Below are positions 54,458 through 62,426 of a DNA stretch of 64,000 nucleotides, one piece after another. Positions within the stretch are counted from its first letter, which is position 1; each line of letters begins with the position of its first letter. The DNA comes from Roseomonas mucosa ATCC BAA-692 (GTDB lineage Bacteria > Pseudomonadota > Alphaproteobacteria > Acetobacterales > Acetobacteraceae). The stretch covers positions 333,173 to 397,172 of the forward strand of contig NZ_JHWD01000004.1 of assembly GCF_000622225.1 (NCBI RefSeq). Direction: 5' to 3'. A program made the position numbers and the translations under genes. A model generated the notes under the pieces. The model made no database searches and had not been told where the DNA came from. It worked only from the letters and a program-made list of their open reading frames with translations.

Positions 54458-55494
54458 AGGCGCACCGCCCGTTCCGCCTGCCCGTCGATGAAACCCGCCG
54501 TGCGGTCCAGGGCGGAAGGGTCGAACAGCCCGCCCAGCCGCGAGGGGTTCAGCGCCATGGCCTCCCGCAGCAGCCCGGGCCAGGCGCCGTCCTCCGGCCA
54601 GCCCTCCCGCACCACCGCCGCACCGATCTCGGCGAGCCGCCGCGCCTTCACAAGCTGCTCGTCGAAGGGCCGGGGCTCCGGCAGGCAAAGGAAGCGCCGG
54701 CCCAGCGCCGCGACCTCCGCCAGCACCCCGTCGCCACCGCCGCCCACCACCAGCGAGGCCCGGGCCATCAGCGCGGCGGGCTGGTCGGACCAGCCCAGGA
54801 TCTCCAGGTTTGGCGGCAGCGCCTCTCCCGCCTCGCCGGAAACCGGCCCCAGCACCCGCCAGCGCCGTTCCGGCACGGCCCGCGCGGCCGCGGCCAGGGC
54901 CCGGCGGCAGCCGCCCGCCCCGCCGCGCCCGAAGATCACCAGCACCGAGCCGTCCTCCGGCTCCGAACCGATTTCGGGCGGGGGAGCGAGGAAGCCGGCA
55001 TGGAAGCTCTTCTCCCGCACCCAGCCTGGCGTGTCCGCCCCCTCCAGCGCGGCGGGAAACGGGGCGATCAGCGCCTCGCTGGCCTCGAAGCCGGTGCGGT
55101 GCGGCAGGTCGTCGCGATGCCCGGCGAGGCGAAAGGACAGCGCCGGCGTGGCGCAGAGCCGGGCGAGCAGCACCGTTTCCACGGATACGTCCACCACCAT
55201 CAGCGCCGGCCGTCGCGCGGCGATCCAGCCGGCGATGGCGGCGGAACGCGCGCGCAGCCCGGCATGGCCGCGCGGGGCGTAGTGCAGCGCTGCGACGCCC
55301 CCCGGATCAAAAGCCGTGCCGGGCTCCGGCGCATCGTCGGGCAGCGCCAGGACCGGACAGGGCGCGCTGGCCGCCCGCTCCGGCGGCAGCGTGCCGATCA
55401 GGGTGCAGGGGTGACGCAGCCGGCGCGCGAGGGCGGTGGCGCGCTGCCAATGCCCCACCCCCTGGTGATGCACGTAATAGCCGATGGGCCTCAA
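54448..55494 (-). CDS. Glycosyltransferase, MurG-like fold
   Basis: A 348-residue GT-B protein starting LRPIGYYVHHQGVGHWQRA, where HHQGVGH is the nucleotide-sugar glycosyltransferase start similar to MurG/UDP-GlcNAc families. The C-terminal donor site reads ILGWSDQPAALMARASLVVGGGGDGVLAEVAALGR (in parts). The start is TTG at 55494: it overlaps the stop of the upstream gene as TTGA and has GGAGG 5-6 bases upstream. It is the third gene of a coupled glycosyltransferase operon; donor and acceptor are unknown. Confidence 0.8.
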   Translation of the reverse strand: MRPIGYYVHHQGVGHWQRATALARRLRHPCTLIGTLPPERAASAPCPVLALPDDAPEPGTAFDPGGVAALHYAPRGHAGLRARSAAIAGWIAARRPALMVVDVSVETVLLARLCATPALSFRLAGHRDDLPHRTGFEASEALIAPFPAALEGADTPGWVREKSFHAGFLAPPPEIGSEPEDGSVLVIFGRGGAGGCRRALAAAARAVPERRWRVLGPVSGEAGEALPPNLEILGWSDQPAALMARASLVVGGGGDGVLAEVAALGRRFLCLPEPRPFDEQLVKARRLAEIGAAVVREGWPEDGAWPGLLREAMALNPSRLGGLFDPSALDRTAGFIDGQAERAVRLYG

Positions 55495-56588
55495 ACCGCC
55501 TCCGCCGTCCCGGAAAGCGCCCGGCTCATGGCCTCCAGCGCCCCGGTGGCGGCCTGGATCTCCGCCTCCTCGGCCGGCAAGGGCGGCAGCAGGGGCTCCG
55601 CACGGGCCACGAAGGCGATGTCGTTGGGGCTTTCCAGCGCCAGCCGTGCCAGCACCTCCGCCGACAGGCCCAGCCGCGCCGCATCCTCGGCCCAGCTTCC
55701 CCGATGGAAGGCCCCGCGCAGGATGCGGCGGCGCCCGAAGGCCCGCCGCCAGAAGCCCGCCCCCGGCAGGAGATGCGGCGAGCCGCTCTCGGCCAGCAGG
55801 CGCCAGCGGCGCATCTCGCCCGCCATGCCGCCGCTGGCGCGCCCCTCCTGCCGGGCGGAAACCTCGACCCAGACATCCGGCGCGTGGCGCAGCCGCCCGC
55901 CCGCACGCTCCACCGCCGCGACCAGCGCGTTGTCCTCCCCCACCGGCAGGGGTGGCACCCCGCCGGCGGCTTCGTACCAGCGGACCAGCAGGGCGAGGCT
56001 CGCCCCGGTATGGTCGCCATGGCGCGGCGGCGGGTCGTGCGGCAGGGGATCGATCGCGTGCGCCAGTTCGCGCACCGCCGACCAGTAGGCATCCACCCGC
56101 TCCCGCATCATCCGCAACCAGCCGGGCGCCGGGTTCTCCCCGCTGTCCTCGATGACGATGCGGCCGCCCACGCAATCCGCCCCCGCCAGCGCGGCCAGGT
56201 TGGCCGCCACCCAGTGCGGCGGCGGCCGCGTGTCGGCATCGGTGCCCAGCAGGATGCCGTCCTCGACGCCTTCCTCGCGCAGCCAGGCCGCGCCCTCGGC
56301 CATGGCACGGGCCCGCGCGACGCCGACATGGGCCGTCTCCGGCGGCAGGGAAAGCTCCAGCACATGGAGGCGCAGCGCCGGATAGCGCGTCGCCAGCCCC
56401 CGCAGCACCGGGACCGTCCCGTCCGTGCAGTTGTTGGCGGCCACCACCAGCCGCAGCCGCCCGCCGTCGCGGCACAGCTCCTGCCGCGCCAGCGCGGCCA
56501 CCAGCCGGGGCAGCGCCACCGCCTCGTTGCGGGCGGGGACACAGACGACGCAGCGGTCGAGGGAAAGCGGGTCGGGGATCTGGATCAC
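55491..56588 (-). CDS. Family 2 glycosyltransferase
   Basis: A 365-residue GT-A enzyme. CVVCVPARNEAVALPRLVAAL starts the nucleotide-binding half, AANNCTDGTVPVL follows, and ILLGTDADTRPPPHW holds the DxD metal motif (DAD). Later blocks HTGASLALLVRWYEAAGG and GEDNALVAAVERAGG form the acceptor side. The start is GTG at 56588, overlapping the preceding stop as GTGA. Central gene of the three-gene operon; no membrane segment, so it is probably cytoplasmic. Confidence 0.85.
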   Translation of the reverse strand: MIQIPDPLSLDRCVVCVPARNEAVALPRLVAALARQELCRDGGRLRLVVAANNCTDGTVPVLRGLATRYPALRLHVLELSLPPETAHVGVARARAMAEGAAWLREEGVEDGILLGTDADTRPPPHWVAANLAALAGADCVGGRIVIEDSGENPAPGWLRMMRERVDAYWSAVRELAHAIDPLPHDPPPRHGDHTGASLALLVRWYEAAGGVPPLPVGEDNALVAAVERAGGRLRHAPDVWVEVSARQEGRASGGMAGEMRRWRLLAESGSPHLLPGAGFWRRAFGRRRILRGAFHRGSWAEDAARLGLSAEVLARLALESPNDIAFVARAEPLLPPLPAEEAEIQAATGALEAMSRALSGTAEAV

Positions 56589-57739
56589 GTGGCCTGGCTG
56601 CGTGCGATGCCTTCGTCCGGCGAGCCGTCGCGGCGGGAATCCATCCGGACTCCGTTCCGGCCGGACCGGCCCGCCACCTCGGCCTGCCTATGGCGCAGGA
56701 TCGTGTCCCGGTACAGGGCCTCGTACCGGTCCACCATCACCCGCGCATCGCAGAAGACCTCCGCGCGGTGGCGGCAGTCGGCGCGGGACAGGCGGCCGGC
56801 CTCCGGGATGATGCGGGCCAGCGCCTCCACGTCGTCGGCCGGGGCCAGCCTTCCGGAACGCGGGTCGGTGATGTCAGGCAGGGCGCCGCGCGCGAAGCCC
56901 GCCACCGGCGTGCCGCAGGCCAGCGCCTCGGCGACCACGAGGCCATAGGGCTCCTCCCAGCGCGGAGTGCAGAGCGCCACCGCCGCCTGCCCCACGGCAT
57001 GTGCCAGTCGCCGGTGGTCGAGATGGCCGAGATAGGTCACTCCCTCCCCCAGCAGCGGCTGGATGCAGTCCCGCCAGTAGTCGAGGTCGCTGACAGGGCC
57101 GGCGAAGCGCAGCGGCATGCCCGCCAGCCGTGCCGCCTGGATGGCAAGGTGCGGCCCCTTCTCCGGCACCAGCCGGCCGAACCAGATGGCGTGCGGCGGC
57201 TCGGCCGGGGTCATGACGGGGGTGAAGAGATCCAGGTCTATGCCATTGCCGATCACCGAGGTCACCGGCAGCACGGTCTCCCACATCTTCCGCACCGCCT
57301 CCGAGACCGCGATGAAGGGCATGTCCCGGTCCTCCCGGTCCAGCACCCCGTTCTCCAGCTCCAGGAAAGGCGGCGTGTGCAGGGTGGTGACCACCGGGGC
57401 GCCGAAGCGCCCAGACATGGTCAGCGGCAGATAGTGCAGCGAGTTGTTGTGGACGATGTCGAAGCCGCCGTCCTGCAGGCGCTCCACGATGCGGCGATAG
57501 GCGGTGTGCTCGGCCAGCGCCACCTGCTCGACCTCCACCGGGTTGGGGCCCGGCACGCCGGTGGGCGGACAGACGGCCTCCAGCCCCAGCCTGGCATCGG
57601 AGTCTTCCGCCGCCAGAAGCGTCACCTCGTGTCCGCGGCGCTGCAAGTGCCGGGCCAGCAGATGCGTGTGCATCTCCAGCCCGCCCGAAAACGGCTCGGC
57701 GATCGGAAACTTCAGATGCGAGATGATCGCAATCTTCAT
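56585..57739 (-). CDS. Family 4 glycosyltransferase
   Basis: A 384-residue GT-B enzyme. The start MKIAIISHLKFPIAEPFSGG-LEMHTHLLARHL shows the Gly-rich acceptor loop; the donor half has AIWFGRLVPEKGPHLAIQAA, YLGHLDHRRLAHAVGQA and EEPYGLVVAEALACGTPVAGF with the E-x7-E motif of GT4. It is first in the operon, with AAGGGG before its ATG at 57739. A role in capsule, LPS or glycolipid sugar transfer is expected; no polymerase or flippase gene is adjacent. Confidence 0.87.
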   Translation of the reverse strand: MKIAIISHLKFPIAEPFSGGLEMHTHLLARHLQRRGHEVTLLAAEDSDARLGLEAVCPPTGVPGPNPVEVEQVALAEHTAYRRIVERLQDGGFDIVHNNSLHYLPLTMSGRFGAPVVTTLHTPPFLELENGVLDREDRDMPFIAVSEAVRKMWETVLPVTSVIGNGIDLDLFTPVMTPAEPPHAIWFGRLVPEKGPHLAIQAARLAGMPLRFAGPVSDLDYWRDCIQPLLGEGVTYLGHLDHRRLAHAVGQAAVALCTPRWEEPYGLVVAEALACGTPVAGFARGALPDITDPRSGRLAPADDVEALARIIPEAGRLSRADCRHRAEVFCDARVMVDRYEALYRDTILRHRQAEVAGRSGRNGVRMDSRRDGSPDEGIARSQAT

Positions 57740-58070
57740 ATAGCACCCCTTCCGCCTTGGGCACCGCGTGCCGGGACAGGAAGCAGGGCCGTCGCGCCGC
57801 TGGCCGGACATGCCCCCCGATCTGCCGCGACGTCGCGGAAGGCCAGGAATATCGCGGCCCGACCGCATCAACGACAGGGACGCCGGATGGTTCCCTGCGC
57901 CCGATCCCCGCGCCCGGGCCCGCATGCCCGGCTCCCCATACCCGGCCCCCGGCGCGCGCTCCCACGGCACCGTGCCCATCCCGCGGCACGCGGCCCGGTC
58001 CGCAGGCGCCCTTTGTGGCAACAGCCGTGCCGTCCGCGGCGTTACCGGAGACACCTCCGCCGGATGAACA
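57740..58070. promoter_or_regulatory. Divergent region between the glycosyltransferase operon and the ROK gene
   Basis: About 330 bases without a gene. A perfect 14-bp palindrome CCGCGAC-GTCGCGG lies at 57825-57838, about 90 bases upstream of the GT4 start, and could be an operator. The rest is GC-rich with several short inverted repeats; promoter boxes are not clear. Confidence 0.35.
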
Positions 58071-59198
58071 ATGCTCCATGGCACCCCCAGCGCCTCCTCC
58101 GGGACGGGCGACGACGGCCCGGACGGCCAGCCCGCCCCCGCCCTCCGCCACGGCGCGCGCAAACTGCCGGGGGTATCCGTCAGGGGCTACAATGCCGAGC
58201 TGAAGGAGGGTGGAGGCTTCATCGGCGACCGCGCCCGGCGCGACGCCTTCCTGGAGCGGCTGGAGGACTGGCGCCACCGCGCGGCGGACCCCTGGCCTGG
58301 CCAGAGCCTCGCCGAACTGGGCAAGGCACGGCTCGAACGGGCGCTGGAGGAAGGCAGCCCGCTGGAGATGGGCATCCTGCTGGCCGCCATCGAGGATTTC
58401 TCCTCCGCGCTCGCGGAGGTCATCGCCCGCTTCCTCGCCCTGCCGGACTGGAAGGGCGTGGAAGCCCTGGTGATCGGCGGCGGCTTCAGTGCCGGCCTGC
58501 TGGGACGCCTCGCCATCGGCCGGGCGGCGGTGCGGCTGCTGGAGGCCGGGCACAAGGTCTCCCTGCATCCGATCGGGCACGATCCCGACGAGGCGGGACT
58601 GCTCGGCTGGCGCCACATGCTGCCCGCCGAAGCCCTGGAAGGGCGCGACGCCTTCCTGGCGGTGGATATCGGCGGGACGAACCTGCGCGCGGGCGTGGTA
58701 CGGCTGGCCGGCTGCGGACCCCGCGACCCGGCCCGGGACCAGGTCTGGGCCTCCCGCCTCTGGAAGCACGCCGCGGACCAGCCGGACCGCGACGACGCCG
58801 TGCGCGGCCTCGCCACCATGCTGCACGACCTGTCCCATGCGGCGATCCATGCCGGGCTGCGCCTCGCCCCGGTGGTCGGGATCAGCTGCCCCGGCCTGAT
58901 CGACGAGGAAGGGCATATCGAGCGCGGCGGCCAGAACCTGCCCGGCGGCGACTGGGAGGAGGATCGCGGCTTCAGCCTGCCCGCCGCCCTGGCGAAGCTG
59001 GTCCCCAGGATCGGCGGCGGCGAGGCCCGCTTCCTGATGCACAACGACGCGGTGGCCCAGGGGATGAGCGAGGCCCCGGCGATGCGTGATGTCACGCGCT
59101 GGGGGGTGCTGACCATCGGCACCGGCCTCGGCAATGCCAGCTTCCGCAACCGCTCCGCCGAAACCGGCCGGGACCCGGAGGGTTCTCAAGCGGAATGA
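58071..59198 (+). CDS. ROK-family sugar kinase-like protein with swapped lobes
   Basis: A 375-residue protein. The ATP-binding phosphate-1 motif AVDIGGTNLRAGVV, normally at the very N-terminus of ROK kinases, is at 197-210. It is followed by VGISCPGLIDEEGHIERGG, FLMHNDAVAQG and WGVLTIGTGLGNASF, so the C-terminal half looks like an N-terminal lobe. The first half instead carries the usual C-terminal features (AAIEDFSSALAEVIARFL, ALVIGGGFSAGLL, HDPDEAGLLGW). I read this as a circularly permuted ROK protein; I recall alphaproteobacterial proteins of similar order. The CxCGxxGC zinc site is not seen. Kinase activity and substrate are unproven. Confidence 0.72.
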   Translation: MLHGTPSASSGTGDDGPDGQPAPALRHGARKLPGVSVRGYNAELKEGGGFIGDRARRDAFLERLEDWRHRAADPWPGQSLAELGKARLERALEEGSPLEMGILLAAIEDFSSALAEVIARFLALPDWKGVEALVIGGGFSAGLLGRLAIGRAAVRLLEAGHKVSLHPIGHDPDEAGLLGWRHMLPAEALEGRDAFLAVDIGGTNLRAGVVRLAGCGPRDPARDQVWASRLWKHAADQPDRDDAVRGLATMLHDLSHAAIHAGLRLAPVVGISCPGLIDEEGHIERGGQNLPGGDWEEDRGFSLPAALAKLVPRIGGGEARFLMHNDAVAQGMSEAPAMRDVTRWGVLTIGTGLGNASFRNRSAETGRDPEGSQAE

Positions 59199-59237
59199 CC
59201 GCCGCCATTCCGGCGCGGCACGGAAGGACAGGACGGC

Positions 59238-59540
59238 ATGGAACCGATGAAACCCATGGAACCCATGAAGCCGATGAAGCCCATGGAGGCGACGAAGCCG
59301 TGGTGGCCGGAGAAGCTCGGCCAGCCCTCCTCCAGCGGCGGACAGAACGGGCTGCGCTACGCCTTCTTTCCCGACGCGCACCGCTTGGCCGTGGAGAAGG
59401 ACGGCGAAGTCACCCTCTACGACAGCGGCGATCACGAGATCCATGGCGTGTCGCAAAGCCAGGGTGGCGAGGAGTCCCTGACCTTCTCCAGCCAGAAGGG
59501 CTCCGTGGGCCTCAAGGAGCTGAAGAAGGCCCAGGACTGA
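59238..59540 (+). CDS. Small conserved hypothetical protein with Met-Pro repeat start
   Basis: A 100-residue cytoplasmic protein. The first 20 residues repeat MEPMKPM/MKPM units encoded by near-identical 9-12-base blocks. The rest is a compact domain (WWPEKLGQPSSSGGQNGLRYA in parts; FFPDAHRLAVEKDGEVTLYD; HEIHGVSQSQGGEESLTF). I recall similar small proteins in other alphaproteobacteria but no function. The true start could be any of the early ATGs. It follows the ROK gene by 39 bases and is probably cotranscribed. Confidence 0.6.
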   Translation: MEPMKPMEPMKPMKPMEATKPWWPEKLGQPSSSGGQNGLRYAFFPDAHRLAVEKDGEVTLYDSGDHEIHGVSQSQGGEESLTFSSQKGSVGLKELKKAQD

Positions 59541-59541
59541 C

Positions 59542-59594
59542 GCTTCCGGCCTGGAGGCCGCCTCGGCGGTCCCGGGCCGCGAAGAGCCGGAAGC
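59542..59594. terminator. Inverted repeat between convergent genes
   Basis: GCTTCCGGC (59542-59550) and GCCGGAAGC (59586-59594) are perfect 9-bp arms just after the stop of the small protein gene, with a 35-base loop containing smaller stems. It lies between convergent genes and is likely a shared terminator. Confidence 0.45.
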
Positions 59595-59622
59595 CCCGCG
59601 CCCTGGCCTCGGCAGGGCCCGG

Positions 59623-60555
59623 TCAGTAAGCCCGGTCGGGCCCGCAGGCGGCCCGGGCGATCTCCGCGGCCGCCGGATGGCGCAGGACGCGCAACGGCCC
59701 TTCGCCAGGCGGCTCGATCAGGCCGAGCCGCGCGAAATCGGCCAGCCACCCGTCCATCGGCCAGAAGCCGTGGCGCTCCCGGAAAAGCGCCGCGTTGCGC
59801 AGGATGTCGCCGAAATGCTGCAGCGGGGGATCATAGACCGTGTGGTGCTGGTGGAAGGCCAGCGTGGAGGCGGTGAAGAGAAGCCCCACTCCGGCCTCCC
59901 GCGCCCGGAAGGCGAAATCCGTGTCCTCCGCCCCATAGCCCGCATAGGCCTCGTCGAAGCCGCCGAGCCGCAGGAAGGTGTCGCGCCGGACCGCGAAGCA
60001 GAGCGACCAGAACAGGCCGGTATTGGATTCGGGCCGGATGCCGCTTTCGGGAAAATGCCGGACCGTGTGGCGCAGGCCCTGGGCCAGGAGCCGGCTCTCC
60101 TCCCACGCCGCATCCCCGGGCGTCGCCCCGGCGGGCAGGTAGCGGATCTCGCAGCAGATCAGGGCATCATGTGCCAGGGCGTCCCGCGCCAGGGCCTCCA
60201 CCAGCCCGGCGGCCGGGATGCAGTCCACGTCGAGAAAGACCAGCACCGGCTGCCGCGCCGCGTGCGCGGCGCGATTGCGGGCCTCGGCCAGAGGCAGGCC
60301 CCGGGACGGATGGTGGAGATGCCGCAAAGGGAAGGGCACGGCCGGCAACGGGACCGGCGTCTCGTCCATGTCCACGAGGATGCATTCCTCCGGCAGGCGG
60401 GTGCCACGCGACAGGCCTTCCAGCAGGTTCCGCAGATGGGCCCGGCGCCCTTTCGCCAGGGTGAGGACGCTGACCCCGCTTCCCTCCGGCGCGGCCATCA
60501 AACCGGTCAAGGGCGCTGGGCCCGACGAAGAAGCCCGAGGGTCGGGATGGGACAT
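59623..60555 (-). CDS. Family 2 glycosyltransferase with C-terminal galactosyltransferase-like part
   Basis: A 310-residue GT-A enzyme. GVSVLTLAKGRRAHLRNLLEGL opens the fold, AEARNRAAHAARQPVLVFLDVDCIP contains the metal motif DVD, and FLRLGGFDEAYAGYGAEDTDFAFRA (all read in parts) is the conserved block of glycosyltransferases with a GT7-like C-terminal domain. The start at 60555 is the first ATG with some upstream purines; an ATG at 60498 is possible. It is the last chromosome-like gene before the lower-GC island. Confidence 0.82.
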   Translation of the reverse strand: MSHPDPRASSSGPAPLTGLMAAPEGSGVSVLTLAKGRRAHLRNLLEGLSRGTRLPEECILVDMDETPVPLPAVPFPLRHLHHPSRGLPLAEARNRAAHAARQPVLVFLDVDCIPAAGLVEALARDALAHDALICCEIRYLPAGATPGDAAWEESRLLAQGLRHTVRHFPESGIRPESNTGLFWSLCFAVRRDTFLRLGGFDEAYAGYGAEDTDFAFRAREAGVGLLFTASTLAFHQHHTVYDPPLQHFGDILRNAALFRERHGFWPMDGWLADFARLGLIEPPGEGPLRVLRHPAAAEIARAACGPDRAY

Positions 60556-60718
60556 GTCTATCCGGAAGAAGGGGCTGGCCCGCGAGCAGATAGAGGGCCT
60601 TCCGCCACGTGACAAACCCACGGTGCGCCCCGCCTCTCGCCACGCCGGGCTGGCGGCCACCGGAAAGCGGAGATCGCCCGGTGGCATCGGGTTTTACCCC
60701 TGGCCACCAGGCGATCCG

Positions 60719-60797
60719 CCGGCCCGCCATTGCTGGCGGGTGAGAGACTGTGGGCCGGTCGCTACTCCGGCTGACGGAGGACGGTTCATCCGCCGTC
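60719..60797. other. Cluster of stable hairpins, possible structured RNA
   Basis: CCGGCCC (60719-60725) pairs with GGGCCGG (60752-60758). Inside, CCCGCCA (60723-60729) pairs with TGGCGGG (60734-60740) around a 4-base loop. Next to it GACGGAGGA (60773-60781) pairs with TCCGCCGTC (60789-60797) with one mismatch. The outer and first inner stems share three bases, so they compete. It could be a terminator set, a small RNA or part of the island end; no family is recognised. Confidence 0.3.
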
Positions 60798-60921
60798 TTA
60801 TGTCCCCATGCCGAACCATGGGGGCAGCGTCATTCAGGGTTTCGGCCCCCTAGCGTGTCTGCTCTCCACGCCGCCACAGTCACAAGAGTTTTCTAGCGTA
60901 ACCATTCCAGAGACACAACCA

Positions 60922-60938
60922 AAATTTCGAGGAAATTT
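60922..60938. repeat. A+T-rich perfect inverted repeat
   Basis: AAATTTC-GAG-GAAATTT, followed by GTGTAAAAAAAG. Flanking CACAA (60914-60918) and TTGTG (60937-60941) extend the symmetry imperfectly. It lies in the most A+T-rich part of the island. An operator or recombinase-related site is possible. Confidence 0.5.
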
Positions 60939-61327
60939 GTGTAAAAAAAGATACGATTTTGCATTATGAAACGATATTTGTAGGTCAAGCAGAACAGAAG
61001 CACTCTGAAGTTGCAGTTTTCTTCCTATCCGTTCTTGATATGAATGTGAAACAAAGGCTTGGCCGGTTCCGCCCTTCTCGATCGCCAAGCCAGCACGGAA
61101 CGGATCGGCGAAGAATGGATGCGCCCCGCCAGGCAACGGGCGAAGCCACCGTCGTGAGAGCCCGAAGACCGGGGCGCAGCCCTTCCCGCCGGCCACCGGC
61201 GGTGGCGGAAGGAAGACACGGCCTGAACCGACCGCTGATCTCGGAAGGAAAGGGAGTGTCCCCGGCGGGAGACGAATGCCCTTTGCATCTACTACCTTGT
61301 TAGTATTGGACTTAGTTGCCCAAAACC

Positions 61328-61365
61328 ATTACCGCTGGGTGTGTTTCCGTGGCGGTAATACCGCC
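61328..61365. repeat. Compound inverted repeat with three GCGGTA half-sites
   Basis: ATTACCGC (61328-61335) is the reverse complement of GCGGTAAT (61352-61359). The second copy is also part of a perfect 15-bp palindrome GGCGGTA-A-TACCGCC (61351-61365). Three copies of one half-site in alternating orientation, about 480 bases upstream of a serine recombinase gene, look like a protein-binding array such as a resolution site or operator. Confidence 0.6.
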
Positions 61366-61810
61366 GCCCTCAGGTCACGAAGCTATGGCCAGCATCCGGA
61401 GAAGCCAAGACAACGCCATCTGACTGCCCTCCATTCCGAGGGACCCACGCAGCGCCACCGGGGAGGCGGGGGGAGTACTTGTGATGCCACCCCCGTTCCG
61501 CATGAGGCGACACGAGACCCCCATGGCCCCGGATCGGTGGCTTGGGTCCCATCCAGGCGCGGCCCGGAGCGCCGTCAGGGGGCCAAGGCAGGACAACAAC
61601 AACAATGCGCGGCTTTAGGCATTCTTTTTGAAGCGAGTTCCTGAGAACCCCCTTGGGGGCCGTTTCGTGGCCTAGGGACGTTACGAAGCGCATCTCGCCG
61701 CGCCTGGGTCCCTCTACGTCACCCTTCCTGTCTCACTAGGGCAAGGTCTAGCGAGCCACGACAGCCAACGCGCATAGCGTCTCACAAGAATGGGTCTTGT
61801 TCAAAGAGAC

Positions 61811-61823
61811 AGTGTCGGTCACT
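61811..61823. promoter_or_regulatory. Inverted repeat just upstream of the recombinase gene
   Basis: AGTG-TCGGT-CACT lies 16-28 bases before the recombinase ATG, overlapping where a promoter -10 (TATCTT at 61823-61828) could be. TTGTTC at 61797-61802 is a possible -35, but the 20-base spacing is long. Autoregulation through this site is a guess. Confidence 0.3.
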
Positions 61824-61838
61824 ATCTTTTAGAACCTA

Positions 61839-62426
61839 ATGAGACGGAGCGGGCGCGTGCTGGTCGGTTACGGTCGGACTTCCACGGTGGAGCAGGAAGC
61901 AGGCTTAGTGGGGCAGGAGCGAGACCTTCGCGCCGCCGGGTGCGAGAAGGTCTTCGCTGAGCGCATCTCTTCGGTAGCCAAGCGGCCCCAGCTTGAAGCC
62001 GCCCTAGAGTTCACCCGAGAGGGTGACGTTCTGGTGGTGACGAAGCCTGACCGTCTCGCAAGGTCCACCGAAGACCTCCTTGGCATCGTGCGGCGCCTTG
62101 AAGGGCAAGGCGTGGCCCTGCGCATCCTGAGCATGGGCGGGTCGGAGGTGGACACCCGTGGCCCCACAGGGCGCCTCATGCTGACGATGCTGGGGGCTGT
62201 GGCCGAGTTCGAGCGGGCCTTGATGCTGGAACGCCAGCGCGAGGGCATCGCCAAGGCAAAGGCTGAGGGGCGCTACAAGGGCCGGGCGCCCACAGCACGG
62301 CGGCAGGCTGAGACGGTGATGAAGCTCCGGGCCGAAGGCATCAGCCCCACCGACATTGCCAAGCGCCTCGGTATCGGGCGGGCCAGCGTCTATCGCATCC
62401 TGAGGCAGCCAGAGAGGGCGGCATAG
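61839..62426 (+). CDS. Serine recombinase, resolvase/invertase family
   Basis: A 195-residue small serine recombinase. The catalytic serine lies in VGYGRTSTVEQEAGL (about residue 16); the arginine-rich active-site helix is VVTKPDRLARSTEDL; GRLMLTMLGAVAEFERALM and ERQREGIAKAKAEGRYKGR follow as in Tn3-type resolvases and DNA invertases. The C-terminus is a helix-turn-helix (GISPTDIAKRLGIGRASVYR). It has the normal length and an intact active site. No tnpA transposase of the Tn3 type is in the window. GC content is lower than in the chromosome genes to the left, which suits acquisition with the island. Confidence 0.9.
   Translation: MRRSGRVLVGYGRTSTVEQEAGLVGQERDLRAAGCEKVFAERISSVAKRPQLEAALEFTREGDVLVVTKPDRLARSTEDLLGIVRRLEGQGVALRILSMGGSEVDTRGPTGRLMLTMLGAVAEFERALMLERQREGIAKAKAEGRYKGRAPTARRQAETVMKLRAEGISPTDIAKRLGIGRASVYRILRQPERAA

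Larger units (their letters stand above)
60556..61838. other. Gene-poor region with lower GC and several inverted repeats
   Basis: About 1.28 kb with no convincing gene. The left part (to about 60860) is GC-rich with stacked hairpins; 60880-61050 is markedly A+T-rich; the remainder is mixed. Open frames that cross it change composition abruptly and show no known domain. Inverted repeats at 60922-60938 and 61328-61365 and a CCCCC-TT-GGGGG hairpin near 61650 are listed or mentioned separately. It looks like foreign DNA at the border of a mobile island. Confidence 0.6.

Noticed and set aside
50864..54688. A 1274-codon minus-strand open frame across the FAD oxidoreductase and FUSC genes
   Set aside because: It crosses two real genes and a repeat-filled gap and has no conserved block.
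60834..61196. A 120-codon minus-strand frame in the island
   Set aside because: It crosses the same composition break and shows no recognisable fold or start signal.
60959..61303. A 114-codon frame in the gene-poor island
   Set aside because: Its first third is from A+T-rich DNA and the rest from GC-rich DNA with Arg/Pro-rich filler; no ribosome site or domain.
61351..61365. Similarity of GGCGGTAATACCGCC to a segment near plasmid ColE1-type origins
   Set aside because: Only a short run matches and the symmetry explains it better; no other origin features are present.
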